NCBI GenBank assembly: GCA_963698885.1
Contig: CAVOSJ010000004.1
Span: forward strand, 496,001 to 560,000
Origin: JBARKJ01 sp963698885
Lineage (GTDB): Bacteria > Nitrospirota > JACRHJ01
Direction of reading: 5' to 3'
Length of the DNA: 64,000 bases
Position numbers and translations under genes: made by a program. The notes under the pieces are model-generated. The model did no database searches. It was not told the origin of the DNA and saw nothing but the letters and a program-made list of their open reading frames with translations. Of this stretch, positions 36,894 to 45,755 are shown in pieces; within the stretch, counting starts at the first letter, position 1; each line of letters begins with the position of its first letter.

Positions 36894-37272
36894 ATGTGGT
36901 CAAAGCTTATTCTGATTGCCGTCGCCGGGACGGCCGGTACTTTATCCCGTTACTGGGTTTCAGGATTGACTTACCAGGTCATGGGTTCCAAATTTGCCTA
37001 CGGGACCCTGGCCGTGAACTTCATCGGCTGCTTTTTATTCGGCCTGGTCTGGACCCTCTCCGAGGAAAGGATGGCCATATCCACCCTTACACGCACCGTC
37101 TATACTCGTGGGTTTCATGGGGGCGTTTACGACGTTCTCCACGTTCGCATTCGAGACGATGAACTACGTCAGGGACAGCCAGTATCTGCTTGCTTTCATT
37201 AACGTTGCCGTAAGTTGTACGTTGGGTTTCGGGGCGATAGTCATCGGGGCATGGGTCGCGAAAATAATTTAA
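36894..37272 (+). pseudogene. crcB: Fluoride exporter CrcB/Fluc (one frameshift)
   Basis: Small four-TM fluoride channel. The first frame gives MWSKLILIAVAGTAGTLSRYW and GTLAVNFIGCFLFGLVW. Near 37100 the frame must change; the other frame gives ILVGFMGAFTTFSTFAFETM, the Fluc signature, and ends GAIVIGAWVAKII at 37272. Restored length is about 125 residues, normal for the family. GGAGG lies 10 bases before the ATG. It is followed by DUF190, its usual partner. Confidence 0.85.
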
Positions 37273-37308
37273 CTCTTTCCATACGTTAGAGAGTGCGGGG
37301 GCCATCAT

Positions 37309-37650
37309 ATGAAACTGCCGGAAGAGGCGGAGCTTTTAAGGATATTCATAGGCGAGAGCGACAGGTATAAAGGCAAACCCCTTTACGAAGCCATCGTCGA
37401 AGAGGCCCGGCGGCAGAACCTCGGCGGGGCTACCGTCTTCCGCGGCCTCCTGGGGTACGGCGCGCACAGCCGTATGCACACCGCGAAGCTGCTCCGGCTT
37501 TCGGAAGACCTGCCGGTGGTTATCGAGATCGTGGATTCAACGGAGAAGATACAAGCATTCCTGCCGGACCTGGACCGCATGATGGACGAGGGGCTGGTCA
37601 CGGTGGAGCGGGCGAAGGTCCTGGTCTACAGGCACGGTAAAGAGAAATAA
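37309..37650 (+). CDS. DUF190 domain protein
   Basis: A 113-residue cytoplasmic DUF190 protein, with the family phrases LRIFIGESDRYKGKPLYEAI and GATVFRGLLGYGA, and VEIVD-like IEIVDSTEKI. DUF190 genes are common next to crcB; the fold is PII-like. It starts 36 bases after crcB, with no strong ribosome site. Confidence 0.88.
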   Translation: MKLPEEAELLRIFIGESDRYKGKPLYEAIVEEARRQNLGGATVFRGLLGYGAHSRMHTAKLLRLSEDLPVVIEIVDSTEKIQAFLPDLDRMMDEGLVTVERAKVLVYRHGKEK

Positions 37651-37686
37651 TCACGCCACTCTCCTTATTACACGGAGGTTTATCCA

Positions 37687-38541
37687 TTGTTCCTGAAGAT
37701 TTTGATACTCTCGGTAATCCAGGGGGCCGCCGAGCTTTTGCCGGTTTCAAGCTCCGCGCACGTCATCATAGCCGAGAAGCTGATGGGGCTCGACCCGACC
37801 AGTCCCAGCATGACGCTTTTACTGGTGATGCTCCATACCGGCACGATGTTCGCGGTGATCGTCTATTTTTGGAAGTCGTGGCGGGCCAGCTTCTTTTCCT
37901 CAAAGGAAAAGTTCTGGGAAGCGGTTAAATATATTGCGGTCGCTACGGCAATTACGGGAGTAATCGGGTTGACGATCAAGTATTTTATTGAGAAATACGT
38001 GTTCAAAGACGTCCCCCATGCCCAGATCGAGCTCCTTTTCGGTAACCTGACGCTGATCTCCGTGTCTCTGGCCGCGGTAGGGGTGTTAATAATACTGGCT
38101 GGGATAAACAGGAAACGGTCGGGGAAAATTACCAGCTTGGGAATGCGGGAATCTTCGTTGATTGGCGCGGTCCAGGGCCTTTGCCTTCCGTTTCGGGGGT
38201 TTTCCCGCTCCGGCGCGACAATATCCGTCGGGCTTCTCTTGAATATCGCAAAGGACAAGGCGGAGGAGTTCAGTTTTGCGCTCGCCGTCGTGCTCACTCC
38301 GCCGGTAGTTGCGCGTGAAGTCCTGCGCCTGATAAAGGCTAAGCATGCAGGACCGGCAGGCGGGTTGCATCTTGCAATTTTCTATCCGAGCTTGTTGGGG
38401 ATGTGCCTCAGTTTTATTTCAGGGTTACTTGCCCTTAGCTGGCTTTCAAACTGGCTGGAGAAGGGCAAGTGGCAAGTCTTCGGCTTTTACTGCATCTGCG
38501 TTTCAGTAGTGGTATTCATGCTCCAAAAATTCGGATATTAA
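37687..38541 (+). CDS. uppP: Undecaprenyl-diphosphatase UppP/BacA
   Basis: A 284-residue polytopic membrane phosphatase that recycles undecaprenyl diphosphate for wall and glycan synthesis. Signature blocks are QGAAELLPVSSSAH near the N-terminus and RGFSRSGATISVGLLL; the usual Glu-Phe of the first block is altered to Glu-Leu, and Pro-Gly-Thr before SRSG is Arg-Gly-Phe. The TTG start follows GGAGG at good spacing. TMs span the rest of the protein. Confidence 0.9.
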   Translation: MFLKILILSVIQGAAELLPVSSSAHVIIAEKLMGLDPTSPSMTLLLVMLHTGTMFAVIVYFWKSWRASFFSSKEKFWEAVKYIAVATAITGVIGLTIKYFIEKYVFKDVPHAQIELLFGNLTLISVSLAAVGVLIILAGINRKRSGKITSLGMRESSLIGAVQGLCLPFRGFSRSGATISVGLLLNIAKDKAEEFSFALAVVLTPPVVAREVLRLIKAKHAGPAGGLHLAIFYPSLLGMCLSFISGLLALSWLSNWLEKGKWQVFGFYCICVSVVVFMLQKFGY

Positions 38542-38615
38542 CGTGAGGGCGAGGCGGCTTCGCCGCCAACTCCCTCTGGCGCGGGTCCTGTCTTAGCCCA
38601 GACATCTGTTTTTTA

Positions 38616-39068
38616 TCATCCGTGTACGCTGCTTATAAGCTGGAGTCTCGTCTCTCGCAGACGGTTCGATATTACCTGCGCGAGCTTCTCCATTATGACA
38701 AACCCCGTATGGCAATTATCCTTCAGGAACATCCTTAAGTTCTCCCCGTCCACCGCGACCACGCTGGAGTCCTCTATGGCCCGCGCCGAGGCGGTGAAGC
38801 GGTATGGCTGTACCATCGCCGACCATCCGAAGGCCTCGCCGGATGAGGCTACATGCACCACGGCCTCCTGATGCCTCGCCGTCTCGAACTGGACGGCCAC
38901 CTTTCCTTTGAGCATGACGTAGAGTTTCCTCGCCTCTTCGTTCTCGGTAAAAATGAACGCGCCCCTGGGATAATCTACCAGCTCGGATATGTCTTCCAGG
39001 TTTTCGAGCTCACGCGCGCTCAGCCCGTCGAAAAGATCCAGTTTCCTTAGCGTATCGGCTGGGACCAT
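38616..39068 (-). CDS. Cyclic nucleotide-binding domain protein
   Basis: A 150-residue single cNMP-binding domain protein (LRKLDLFDGLSARELENL, then GKVAVQFE, and the phosphate-binding-cassette region GEAFGWSAMV). No HTH or other output domain follows, so it is not a Crp/Fnr regulator. It is the last gene of the hydrogenase operon, 22 bases after the large subunit. cNMP-binding genes recur in group 3b hydrogenase operons; the role there is unknown. Confidence 0.88.
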   Translation of the reverse strand: MVPADTLRKLDLFDGLSARELENLEDISELVDYPRGAFIFTENEEARKLYVMLKGKVAVQFETARHQEAVVHVASSGEAFGWSAMVQPYRFTASARAIEDSSVVAVDGENLRMFLKDNCHTGFVIMEKLAQVISNRLRETRLQLISSVHG

Positions 39069-39090
39069 GACGACCTCCTTGACCGTCCGG

Positions 39091-40380
39091 CTACCGGTTT
39101 ATAATTATTTCTATTTCGTGTGTCGCACAGGATATGCACGGGTCGTAGGCCCGGACGAGCATTTTTAACCTGCCTGTTATCTCGTCCTCCCGCATGTCCA
39201 TTATCTGGGGCATCATAGCCCGCATGTCATCTTCTAAGTTGCCGATGTTCTGGCCGGTCGGAATTATGCAGTTCGCGTCTTTTATCTTGCCGTCCGAGTC
39301 GTAGGTGTAGTCGTGGAAAAGCGCGCCCCTCGGTGCCTCTACGATGCCCACGCCCCTCCCCGCCTTTGGGACAGAGTCCGCGCTTTCCCGCCTGACACCC
39401 TTAGTCAGGAGGCCGTCTATGGTGTTTATGGCGTCCTCCATGCAGTGGACGGTCTCCACCACCTGGGCCAAGTTTATCATAAACGGGTTATGACAGGGGG
39501 CGGTAAGCCCCAGGGCCTTCGCCGCTTCCCTGGCCCCGGGGTGAAGGAGGCTGTGGTTGTTGTTGAACCTCGCAAGGGCGCCCACCATGTACGAGCCCCG
39601 GTTCGCGCTTGCCCGTTTCGCAGTCGAGGTCGGTACTACCGTCTCCACGATCATGTCCTTGTAGTCGCGGGGTTTAATATCGTAGCCGTCCGAGGAGGTT
39701 ATATCGCCGGAATAGAACGGGTATTCATCAACCCCTTTAAGGGAGACGTACTCGGTCTCCCGCGTGAAGTCCGGGAAGGCGAATCCCTTGAAAAGCTCGA
39801 CGGTATCGAACACGTCTGACCTCGCCTCGATAAGATGGCGCATAAGCTCCCGGAGCCTTGCTACCTCCGGGACGCATGTGAACCCGTTCACTGCCATCGT
39901 CACCGGATGCACGTGTCTTCCGCCCACCACCGCGCAGATATCGTTCGCGAGGCCCTTCATCCTGAGGGCGCGCTTCACCACCTCGCCGTGCGTACCCGCA
40001 AGCGATATTACGCTCCCAGCGCCGAAGAGGTCCGGGGCCATAAGGAAGTACAGGTGCAGTATGTGGCTCTGCATCACTTCCCCGTGAAATATCAGTTTCC
40101 TCAGCGCGATGGTCTGTTCTGACGGGGCAAGCCCGAAGGCGTCCTCGGTCGCCTTGATTGATGCGGTTGTATGCGTCACGGCGCATATGCCGCATATGCG
40201 CGAGGCTATCCAGGACGCGTCGGTGTACCTCCTGCCCTGTAGCATCACCTCGAAGAACCGTGGGGACTCGACCACGTCGAAGCGGGCATCCAGAAGTTCC
40301 CCGTCCTTTACGTCGAGGACGATATTACCGTGTCCCTCCACCCGCGTCACACTGTCTATCTTGATGTTAAGATTTTTCAT
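39091..40380 (-). CDS. hydA: [NiFe] hydrogenase large (alpha) subunit, group 3b-like
   Basis: A 429-residue catalytic subunit. The proximal Ni ligands lie in RICGICAVTH (61-70, Cys63 and Cys66) and the distal ones in DPCISCATH (Cys415 and Cys418). The short C-terminal extension (EIEIIINR) is the part a maturation protease would remove. Order with the small, FAD/NAD and Fe-S subunits fits the bidirectional NAD(P)-linked, sulfhydrogenase-type enzyme. No maturation genes are in the window. Its ATG overlaps the small-subunit end. Confidence 0.93.
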   Translation of the reverse strand: MKNLNIKIDSVTRVEGHGNIVLDVKDGELLDARFDVVESPRFFEVMLQGRRYTDASWIASRICGICAVTHTTASIKATEDAFGLAPSEQTIALRKLIFHGEVMQSHILHLYFLMAPDLFGAGSVISLAGTHGEVVKRALRMKGLANDICAVVGGRHVHPVTMAVNGFTCVPEVARLRELMRHLIEARSDVFDTVELFKGFAFPDFTRETEYVSLKGVDEYPFYSGDITSSDGYDIKPRDYKDMIVETVVPTSTAKRASANRGSYMVGALARFNNNHSLLHPGAREAAKALGLTAPCHNPFMINLAQVVETVHCMEDAINTIDGLLTKGVRRESADSVPKAGRGVGIVEAPRGALFHDYTYDSDGKIKDANCIIPTGQNIGNLEDDMRAMMPQIMDMREDEITGRLKMLVRAYDPCISCATHEIEIIINR

Positions 40381-41120
40381 GGGTTGAGGTCTCTTCCCAG
40401 TAGCCGTTGAACTCCCGCAGCTTCGCTATGTAGTCCTCTTCGCTCACGCCGTGCTCGGCCATGATGCGCCTGTGCGACAGGATGAACGGCTTGTCCACCA
40501 TGCCCCTGCAGCCGCAGCACCCTAGCCCGTGAGCTGGGCATATGGCCCCGCAACCGGCCCTCGTTACCGGGCCCATGCACGTACAGTCCCCTGTCGAAGA
40601 CGCAGATGTTCTCGGCCATCCTGCACTCGTTGCATATCGGGTAATCGGGGATGTTCGGCCTCTTGCCCAGGATAAGCGAGCGGAACACCTCGAGAAATTC
40701 CTTCTTGTCTATCGGACAGCCATAGATATTAAAATCCACCGCCACGTAGTGCGAAAGCGGCCGTACGGGCATTGTGTCGAAGGACCCCGCCTTGTCGCCA
40801 TATACATATTCCATGGTCTTTTCCGGGTCGTGGAAGTTCTTCAGAGCGTAAAGTCCGCCTTGCACCGCGCACGCCCCCATGGCAACTACTATCTTCGCCC
40901 TTCCGCGTATGGCCTTAAGTTCATCAACTTCGCTTTCGCGCGTTATCGCCCCGTCTATTATGGCTATATCGTAATCGTCGCACTTTTCGTCTATGACTTC
41001 CCTGAAGTTGACGAACTCCACCTGGCTAATTATGTCCGGGAGGCGCTCTTCCATCTCCAGCATGATAAGCGAGCAGCCTTCGCAGCTTGTGAACGCGAAC
41101 ACGGCCACCTTGGGTTTCAC
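40367..41120 (-). pseudogene. hydD: [NiFe] hydrogenase small (delta) subunit (one frameshift)
   Basis: The GTG start shares its G with the TAG stop of the gamma gene. The N-terminal frame gives VAVFAFTSCEGC, GACAVQGGLYALKNF and FNIYGCPIDKKEFLE. Near 40577 the frame changes, and the next frame continues MGPVTRAGCGAICPAHGLGC, then CRGMVDKPF, with the remaining Fe-S cysteines and a normal end at 40367. A one-base loss explains the break. The restored protein of about 250 residues carries the Fe-S clusters that pass electrons from the Ni-Fe site. Confidence 0.85.
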
Positions 41121-41959
41121 TATAGCGCCTCCGGCAGTTTCCGTATCCTCGTGTACGGGAAGACCGGCCCCTTCTGGCAGACGTAAACATCGTCCACCTG
41201 GCAGTGGCCGCACTTGCCCACTCCGCACTTCATCCGCCGCTCCAACGAGAGATACACCCGGCTCTCAAATACGCCCTTTGAAAGCATGGCCTTAAGCACA
41301 AAGCGGAACATGACCGGCGGCCCCACCACCAATGCCATCGTCCGCGCGGGGTCGGGGTCAATCTGGTCGAAAAGTCTGGTTATGGGGCCTACGTGCCCGG
41401 TCCAGGAGCCGTCGCCCAAATCCACCGTGGTCTCTACCCTGAAACCGTCTACCGCGCCCCATCTCCTGATATCGTCCGTGAAGAGCATGTCAGACGGAGA
41501 CCTCGCTCCGTAGAGGAGCGTGAGTGAGCCGAAGTCGCCCCGCCTTTCCACGGCCAGGTCTATCATCGAGCGAAGCGGCGCGATCCCAAGCCCGCCCGCC
41601 ACGAAAAGCAGGTCGTGCCCTATCAGTTCTTCGACCGGAAAGCCGCGTCCGAACGGCCCCCTTATGCCGATGACAGAGCCCGCGGCCAGGTTGTGCAGGG
41701 CGTTTGTGAGGCTTCCCGCATTTCTCACGCATAGCTCGAAGGAGGCGTCTTCCCGTCCCGGAGAAGACGATATGGATATCGGGGCCTCCCCGACGCCGAA
41801 TATCGACAGTTCCGCGAACTGGCCCGGCGCATGGTCAATGCGCGAGCCGTCTTTAAGCGCCGCCGTGAACAGCTTTTCCCGTGAGGTCAAGGCCCGTACG
41901 TCTATTATTTCCGCGAGGCGCGGCAGATATATTGAACTTCCTTTTAGCACAGGCCTCAC
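41120..41959 (-). CDS. hydG: Hydrogenase FAD/NAD(P)-binding (gamma) subunit
   Basis: A 279-residue ferredoxin-reductase-like subunit: an FAD-binding barrel with SISSSPG, a NAD(P) domain with GGLGIAPLRSMID, and a C-terminal [2Fe-2S] site CGVGKCGHCQVDDVYVC. GTG start overlaps the beta stop. It exchanges electrons between NAD(P)H and the Fe-S subunits. Confidence 0.92.
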   Translation of the reverse strand: MRPVLKGSSIYLPRLAEIIDVRALTSREKLFTAALKDGSRIDHAPGQFAELSIFGVGEAPISISSSPGREDASFELCVRNAGSLTNALHNLAAGSVIGIRGPFGRGFPVEELIGHDLLFVAGGLGIAPLRSMIDLAVERRGDFGSLTLLYGARSPSDMLFTDDIRRWGAVDGFRVETTVDLGDGSWTGHVGPITRLFDQIDPDPARTMALVVGPPVMFRFVLKAMLSKGVFESRVYLSLERRMKCGVGKCGHCQVDDVYVCQKGPVFPYTRIRKLPEAL

Positions 41960-42972
41960 CCGCTAAGCTGGTTGAATATGTCCTTGACGTCTATATGGAC
42001 AAGGCAGGCCTGGCCGCACCGGCCGCAGCCCACGCAGGCGAACCGCCCGAACTTCTCCTTGAAGTATTTGCCCTTCCTGAAAAGCCTGTGCCGGAGTCTG
42101 TCGCTCCTCTTGCCCCGGAAATTCCCTCCGCCTGCCACGGCCGCGAAGTCCTGGAGCTGGCAGCTGTCCCACTTCCTGAACCGGACGCCTTTTTGCAGAC
42201 CCGCGTCGGCCTCGTCAAGGACGTCGAAGCAGTAGCATGTGGGGCATACCACCGTGCAGGCCCCGCAGTCGAAGCACCGTTCCTCCAGGACGTCCCATAT
42301 GACGTCGTCGTAGGACTCGGTCAGCATCTGTGGCAGTTTTCCCGTATCGCACAAGATGCGGTCCGGGAACCTCTCCATCTTTTCACGCCATACGGCATAG
42401 AAGCGCTCCGTCACGTAATAATCCGCCGGGAAGAACCGGCCGGCCTGCATCAGGGCCTTCCCCCTCTCGGTCCCCTCCACGGCGTAAAGCTCGCCCAGGT
42501 CCGTGAGGAAGAGGTCGAATCCCCCTTGCGGCTTCAGGGTTCCCATGCTCTTGCAGAAAGAATGTTCCCAGCACGGCTCCTTGCAGTCTATCCCTACTAT
42601 GAAGGTGTTCTCGCGCCGCGTCAGGTAGTGGAGGTCGGGTCGCCCCTCCGCGAATATGTCGTCTTGCAGCGCTATGCCGTGTATGTCGCAGGAATGCGCC
42701 CCGAATATGACGCGCCTCGTGGTATCGAGCGACGCCTCGAGGACCGGGTTGGAGCCGAGCGTATAGCTGAAAAGAGTCTCGCACTGGGGCAGGACGTATT
42801 TTTTTGGCGGCAGGAGGGTCGTATTGTAATCGAGTGCGAGTTCACCGAAAGAGGCTATCTTCCGGTAGGCGAATTTGAATTCCCTGGCAGCGGGACCGAC
42901 CACCTCGTAGTCTCCGAGGAGGCCCTCCACGAAGTCCGGCAGGTCATCTTTTTTTATGGCATGAAGGCGCAT
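41956..42972 (-). CDS. hydB: Hydrogenase Fe-S (beta) subunit, HydB/AsrA-like
   Basis: A 338-residue ferredoxin-like subunit with two [4Fe-4S] motifs, CFDCGACTVVCPTC and CVGCGRCGQAC, in the C-terminal half. The N-terminal half is the HydB/AsrA domain (FGAHSCDIHGIALQDDIF). First gene of the five-gene hydrogenase operon. Confidence 0.92.
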   Translation of the reverse strand: MRLHAIKKDDLPDFVEGLLGDYEVVGPAAREFKFAYRKIASFGELALDYNTTLLPPKKYVLPQCETLFSYTLGSNPVLEASLDTTRRVIFGAHSCDIHGIALQDDIFAEGRPDLHYLTRRENTFIVGIDCKEPCWEHSFCKSMGTLKPQGGFDLFLTDLGELYAVEGTERGKALMQAGRFFPADYYVTERFYAVWREKMERFPDRILCDTGKLPQMLTESYDDVIWDVLEERCFDCGACTVVCPTCYCFDVLDEADAGLQKGVRFRKWDSCQLQDFAAVAGGGNFRGKRSDRLRHRLFRKGKYFKEKFGRFACVGCGRCGQACLVHIDVKDIFNQLSG

Positions 42973-43051
42973 CTGTTCGTCCCTTATTTGGCGTGTAACC
43001 CCTAAAGGTTAACAAATCAATTGGAAGGCGTCAAAGAAGGAAGTCGCGGCT

Positions 43052-43085
43052 GTAATAGTTCCCCTCTTGGGAGGGGAACTATTAC
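43052..43085. repeat. Perfect 15-base hairpin between small gene and hydrogenase operon
   Basis: GTAATAGTTCCCCTC and GAGGGGAACTATTAC flank a TTGG loop. It follows the small gene at 43101 on the minus strand and precedes the hydrogenase promoter region. There is no T run; it may be a factor-dependent terminator or a binding site. Confidence 0.6.
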
Positions 43086-43100
43086 CTTCATGCCTTACGC

Positions 43101-43268
43101 TCAGGCTACTTTTTTCAGCAGATCCTTGACAACTTCTTCCTCCACATGAAGGGTGTCTCTAAATTGCTTTACATCGGTCTTAACGATTTCACCCCTCAGT
43201 TCCGTTTCAAACGATTCAAGAACCTGTTTTAAAACCTCTTTTTCCTTTGCGTCCAGTTCGAGTATCAT
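43101..43268 (-). CDS. Small helical hypothetical protein
   Basis: A 55-residue protein starting MILELDAKEKEVLKQVLESF, charged and predicted fully helical, possibly a coiled coil. The ATG has an excellent AGGAGGTGAT ribosome site. No family is certain. It resembles small helical proteins of unknown function found singly in many genomes. It ends 128 bases before the hydrogenase operon, with a strong hairpin between. Confidence 0.65.
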   Translation of the reverse strand: MILELDAKEKEVLKQVLESFETELRGEIVKTDVKQFRDTLHVEEEVVKDLLKKVA

Positions 43269-43465
43269 AATCACCTCCTGATATCACTTTCTAACATAAG
43301 TATATCATTTTAATGGGGAAATGGCCAACCGGCCGGGACGCCAACGACACAAGGAATGAAAATAAAACCAACCAGACCAGCCCACTTGATGTTGAGTTAT
43401 AATTATAATATGGACTTAAGCCAGGAGGCACTGTACAGGGTCATTTAATAATTGAAGGAGCAACT

Positions 43466-43714
43466 ATGAAGAACCTGGAAGTGACTTTGCCGGAGATCGG
43501 ACTTATAGCCGGCACACGCGGAATGCTGGGAGCTGGAGTCGGCCTGCTACTGGCAGACAAAATCAACGACGACAGGCGAAAAGCCATCGGGTGGACACTG
43601 TTTATTATCGGCGCGCTCAGCACAATCCCGTTGGCGATAGAGGTGCTGAGCAAAAGACAACAGGTAACAGAAACGGTAAGCAGGGCCGAACCCCGATTTA
43701 GTAAGGTAAGTTAA
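43466..43714 (+). CDS. Small membrane protein
   Basis: An 82-residue protein with two likely TM helices (about 10-30 and 42-60: WTLFIIGALSTIPLAIEVL) and a charged turn DKINDDRRK between them. GAAGGAG precedes the ATG. Function unknown. It is the last gene before the tmRNA scar, so it is probably part of the original chromosome. Confidence 0.65.
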   Translation: MKNLEVTLPEIGLIAGTRGMLGAGVGLLLADKINDDRRKAIGWTLFIIGALSTIPLAIEVLSKRQQVTETVSRAEPRFSKVS

Positions 43715-43792
43715 AGGTATCTCAACCCGCATCCGGCTCAACGTCAATCTCGATGAACCGCTATGGATGATTAACTGTCTCTATCCTGAAAT

Positions 43793-43836
43793 AAAAAAAG
43801 GGCCTATGGCGCATGCCATAAGCCCTTGATTTTTTT
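43793..43836 (-). terminator. Bidirectional terminator, probably of the former tmRNA gene
   Basis: AAGGGC-c-TATGGC pairs with GCCATA-a-GCCCTT around GCAT; A7 precedes and T6-7 follows, so it works on both strands. On the minus strand it comes directly after the tmRNA CCA end at 43836, where an ssrA terminator belongs. Confidence 0.8.
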
Positions 43837-43861
43837 GGTGGAGCTGGGGGGGTTCGAACCC
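43836..43861 (-). other. tmRNA (ssrA) 3' end without gene body: attachment-site scar
   Basis: On the minus strand, 26 bases read as a T-loop TTCGAAC, five C of the T stem, and CAGCTCC-ACCA, the conserved acceptor end of bacterial tmRNA. The left half of the T stem should be GGGGG but only three G match; beyond them no tmRNA sequence is found. This is what remains at the far side when an element inserts into the 3' end of ssrA. The island would extend to the right and the whole ssrA would lie at its other end. Confidence 0.7.
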
Positions 43862-44287
43862 GAATTGACGGTTTTGGGTTGACCTCGGATAACCTAACAA
43901 ATATCAACATTTATAGGCGGTTGCGTCCACTTTCTATCTGATTTCAGTCTATTAAAATAGAACAAAAGATGGCCAATTCTACCCTGTTTGGGGAAAGTTT
44001 GGGGAAAGTCCGAGGTGATGCAGTTAGTTGGTCCCCTCGGACTGCGACCCTTGTCCTGCTAGGTGAATTCTGTTACACCTGCCTCTGTCACAGTAATCTG
44101 TCACACCTTGTCACAGTAGGTTGTCGTAGTTTGTCACGACCCTTAAAATGACGACTTCAGCCTTCCTATCTCCATTTTCTTTCTACAGCGAATAATTTGC
44201 AGTCGTTATCGCGTACCTATATCATGACGGGGTTCCCTCCCGCCTCGGCTATGAGGAGATTTTAACGGCACGCATCTAGATGTTCGA
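43862..44287. other. Spacer inside the putative island boundary
   Basis: No gene supported. It holds a 12-base tandem repeat (TTTGGGGAAAG twice, near 43987-44010) and an inverted repeat AGTCCGAGG/CCTCGGACT around 44006-44044. No integrase frame of useful length is present, though one is expected near such a site. Confidence 0.45.
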
Positions 44288-45508
44288 TCACCGTTGAGGC
44301 GGATACAGGCCCGGGAATAACCATTCCGTCGCATGTATTGGAAACCCTAGTTTTACTTCTCCCTTGGGAGAGTCTGATATTAGCAAGCCTTCATCTAGTA
44401 GCCGAGTGAGAAGAGTCCTGCCTGTGCGGTCTTTTAACCCGGATGCCCTAATGAGATCACCGCGAGTTAATTTACCGTGTACCATAACGTCCTGAAGCAT
44501 CCTACTCGCCTCGGGTCTGATAGACTGTTCTTTGTTCGGCGGCCCCGGAATCATGCCACGATTACGGAGATCAATATAACTCTTGATCCTGTCAACGAGT
44601 CCTTCTAAGCTAAGTAGGTCGTTCATATATTCAACTTGATCAAGGCATGTTTCAAGAAAAAATCGACAGAACGATATTAGCCCCTCATTTGACAAGTTTC
44701 CCCTGCCATCAAGAGCATTTCGGCGAATAATATCTGCACCCTGTAGTGCTGCCTTATATTCGGCGTTTTTGCGTGCTAAACCACGACTTACTGACCAAAG
44801 GCCGAAACCTGTCACTTCAATACGTTGGAAATATGCCTCAGTAAAGAGACGCACAACTCGACCATTGCCATCAAGAAATGGATGTATCCACATAAGCCGG
44901 TGATGAGCCGCCGCTAAAGCGACAAGCTTTGCCGATCCGTGGTGTTTATGTGGTGCATAAAAATCCTCGTATCGGCCGAGCAATTCATCTAGATATTTGC
45001 TTTCAGGTGGCACGTGACGCCCAACGATTACATCTTCATCGCGCAATTCACCGGGAATGACTCTGCGCTCCCTTTTAGTTTCTAGATCTGTTACGATCCT
45101 GAACTCATCTGGTAATCTTTCATAAAACTCACGATGCAGATAGCAAAGGAATTCTTTGCTGGCAATATTAAGCTCCGGTTCTTCAAGCAGCTTCTTTTCC
45201 ATCAACTTCTGAACTTCGATGTGGGCTACGCTTTCTAGTTGAAGATTGCGCTTTGCTGGATCGCTATCGTACTTTTTTTCCATTGCTCTGGCAATGTCAT
45301 AAGGATGGGTCCTATGGCCTTCTATTAAGTTAGAGTAATAGCTATTGATAATTCGCAGCATGTCTTTAAGCGAATTGCGCGTTATCTTATGCTGTTGGCT
45401 GCCAAGGGCAGCCGATTTTTGCATTACCTTTAGCGCTAAGTCTTCAAACTGGCGACCATGCGGCCCTTCAGGCATTAACGGTGTCATTTTATGGATTTGT
45501 GAAGTCAT
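44288..45508 (-). CDS. Fic/DOC family protein with N-terminal inhibitory motif and C-terminal HTH
   Basis: A 406-residue class II Fic protein. The active site is HPFLDGNGRVVR (about 218-229), complete with His, the anion-binding Gly-Asn-Gly and the final Arg. An inhibitory helix motif SNLIEG lies at about residues 55-60, of the (S/T)xxxE(G/N) form that blocks ATP binding. The C-terminal 80 residues resemble a winged helix (MVHGKLTRGDLIRASGLKDRTGR). Such proteins AMPylate target proteins. Base composition is more AT-rich than both flanks, in keeping with transfer. Faces away from the XRE gene. Confidence 0.9.
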   Translation of the reverse strand: MTSQIHKMTPLMPEGPHGRQFEDLALKVMQKSAALGSQQHKITRNSLKDMLRIINSYYSNLIEGHRTHPYDIARAMEKKYDSDPAKRNLQLESVAHIEVQKLMEKKLLEEPELNIASKEFLCYLHREFYERLPDEFRIVTDLETKRERRVIPGELRDEDVIVGRHVPPESKYLDELLGRYEDFYAPHKHHGSAKLVALAAAHHRLMWIHPFLDGNGRVVRLFTEAYFQRIEVTGFGLWSVSRGLARKNAEYKAALQGADIIRRNALDGRGNLSNEGLISFCRFFLETCLDQVEYMNDLLSLEGLVDRIKSYIDLRNRGMIPGPPNKEQSIRPEASRMLQDVMVHGKLTRGDLIRASGLKDRTGRTLLTRLLDEGLLISDSPKGEVKLGFPIHATEWLFPGLYPPQR

Positions 45509-45531
45509 GTGAGTTAAATTTACCCTTAGAT

Positions 45532-45640
45532 TTGCCGATTTAATTGCCGATTTAATTTAGAGTTAACCATATAACTTAATTAGACTAAAATCAAGTATAA
45601 AATTAATAACTACGATATATTTGCCGATCATTTTGCCGAT
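45532..45640. promoter_or_regulatory. Two pairs of TTGCCGAT direct repeats, 12-base spacing
   Basis: TTGCCGAT starts at 45532, 45544, 45621 and 45633: two pairs, each with a 12-base period, 77 bases between pairs. They fill the divergent region between fic and the XRE gene. They are likely operators, probably of the XRE protein. Confidence 0.5.
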
Positions 45641-45755
45641 CAATTATGTTTTCTTGTAACGCTCGTGCCTCACCTGTCGTCTATTAAAATAATGTGGATT
45701 TAAAGTAACCCCGCATCAAAATCCAGTGCCGTTAAAACAAGGTGAGAAGCATAAC

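Noticed and set aside
43836..43861. Complete tRNA or tmRNA gene
   Set aside because: Only T-loop, one side of the T stem and the acceptor end are present; no anticodon arm, tag peptide frame or 5' acceptor follows.
43969..44151. 60-codon frame as remnant of an integrase
   Set aside because: No recombinase motif (Arg, His-x-x-Arg or Tyr box) is recognisable.
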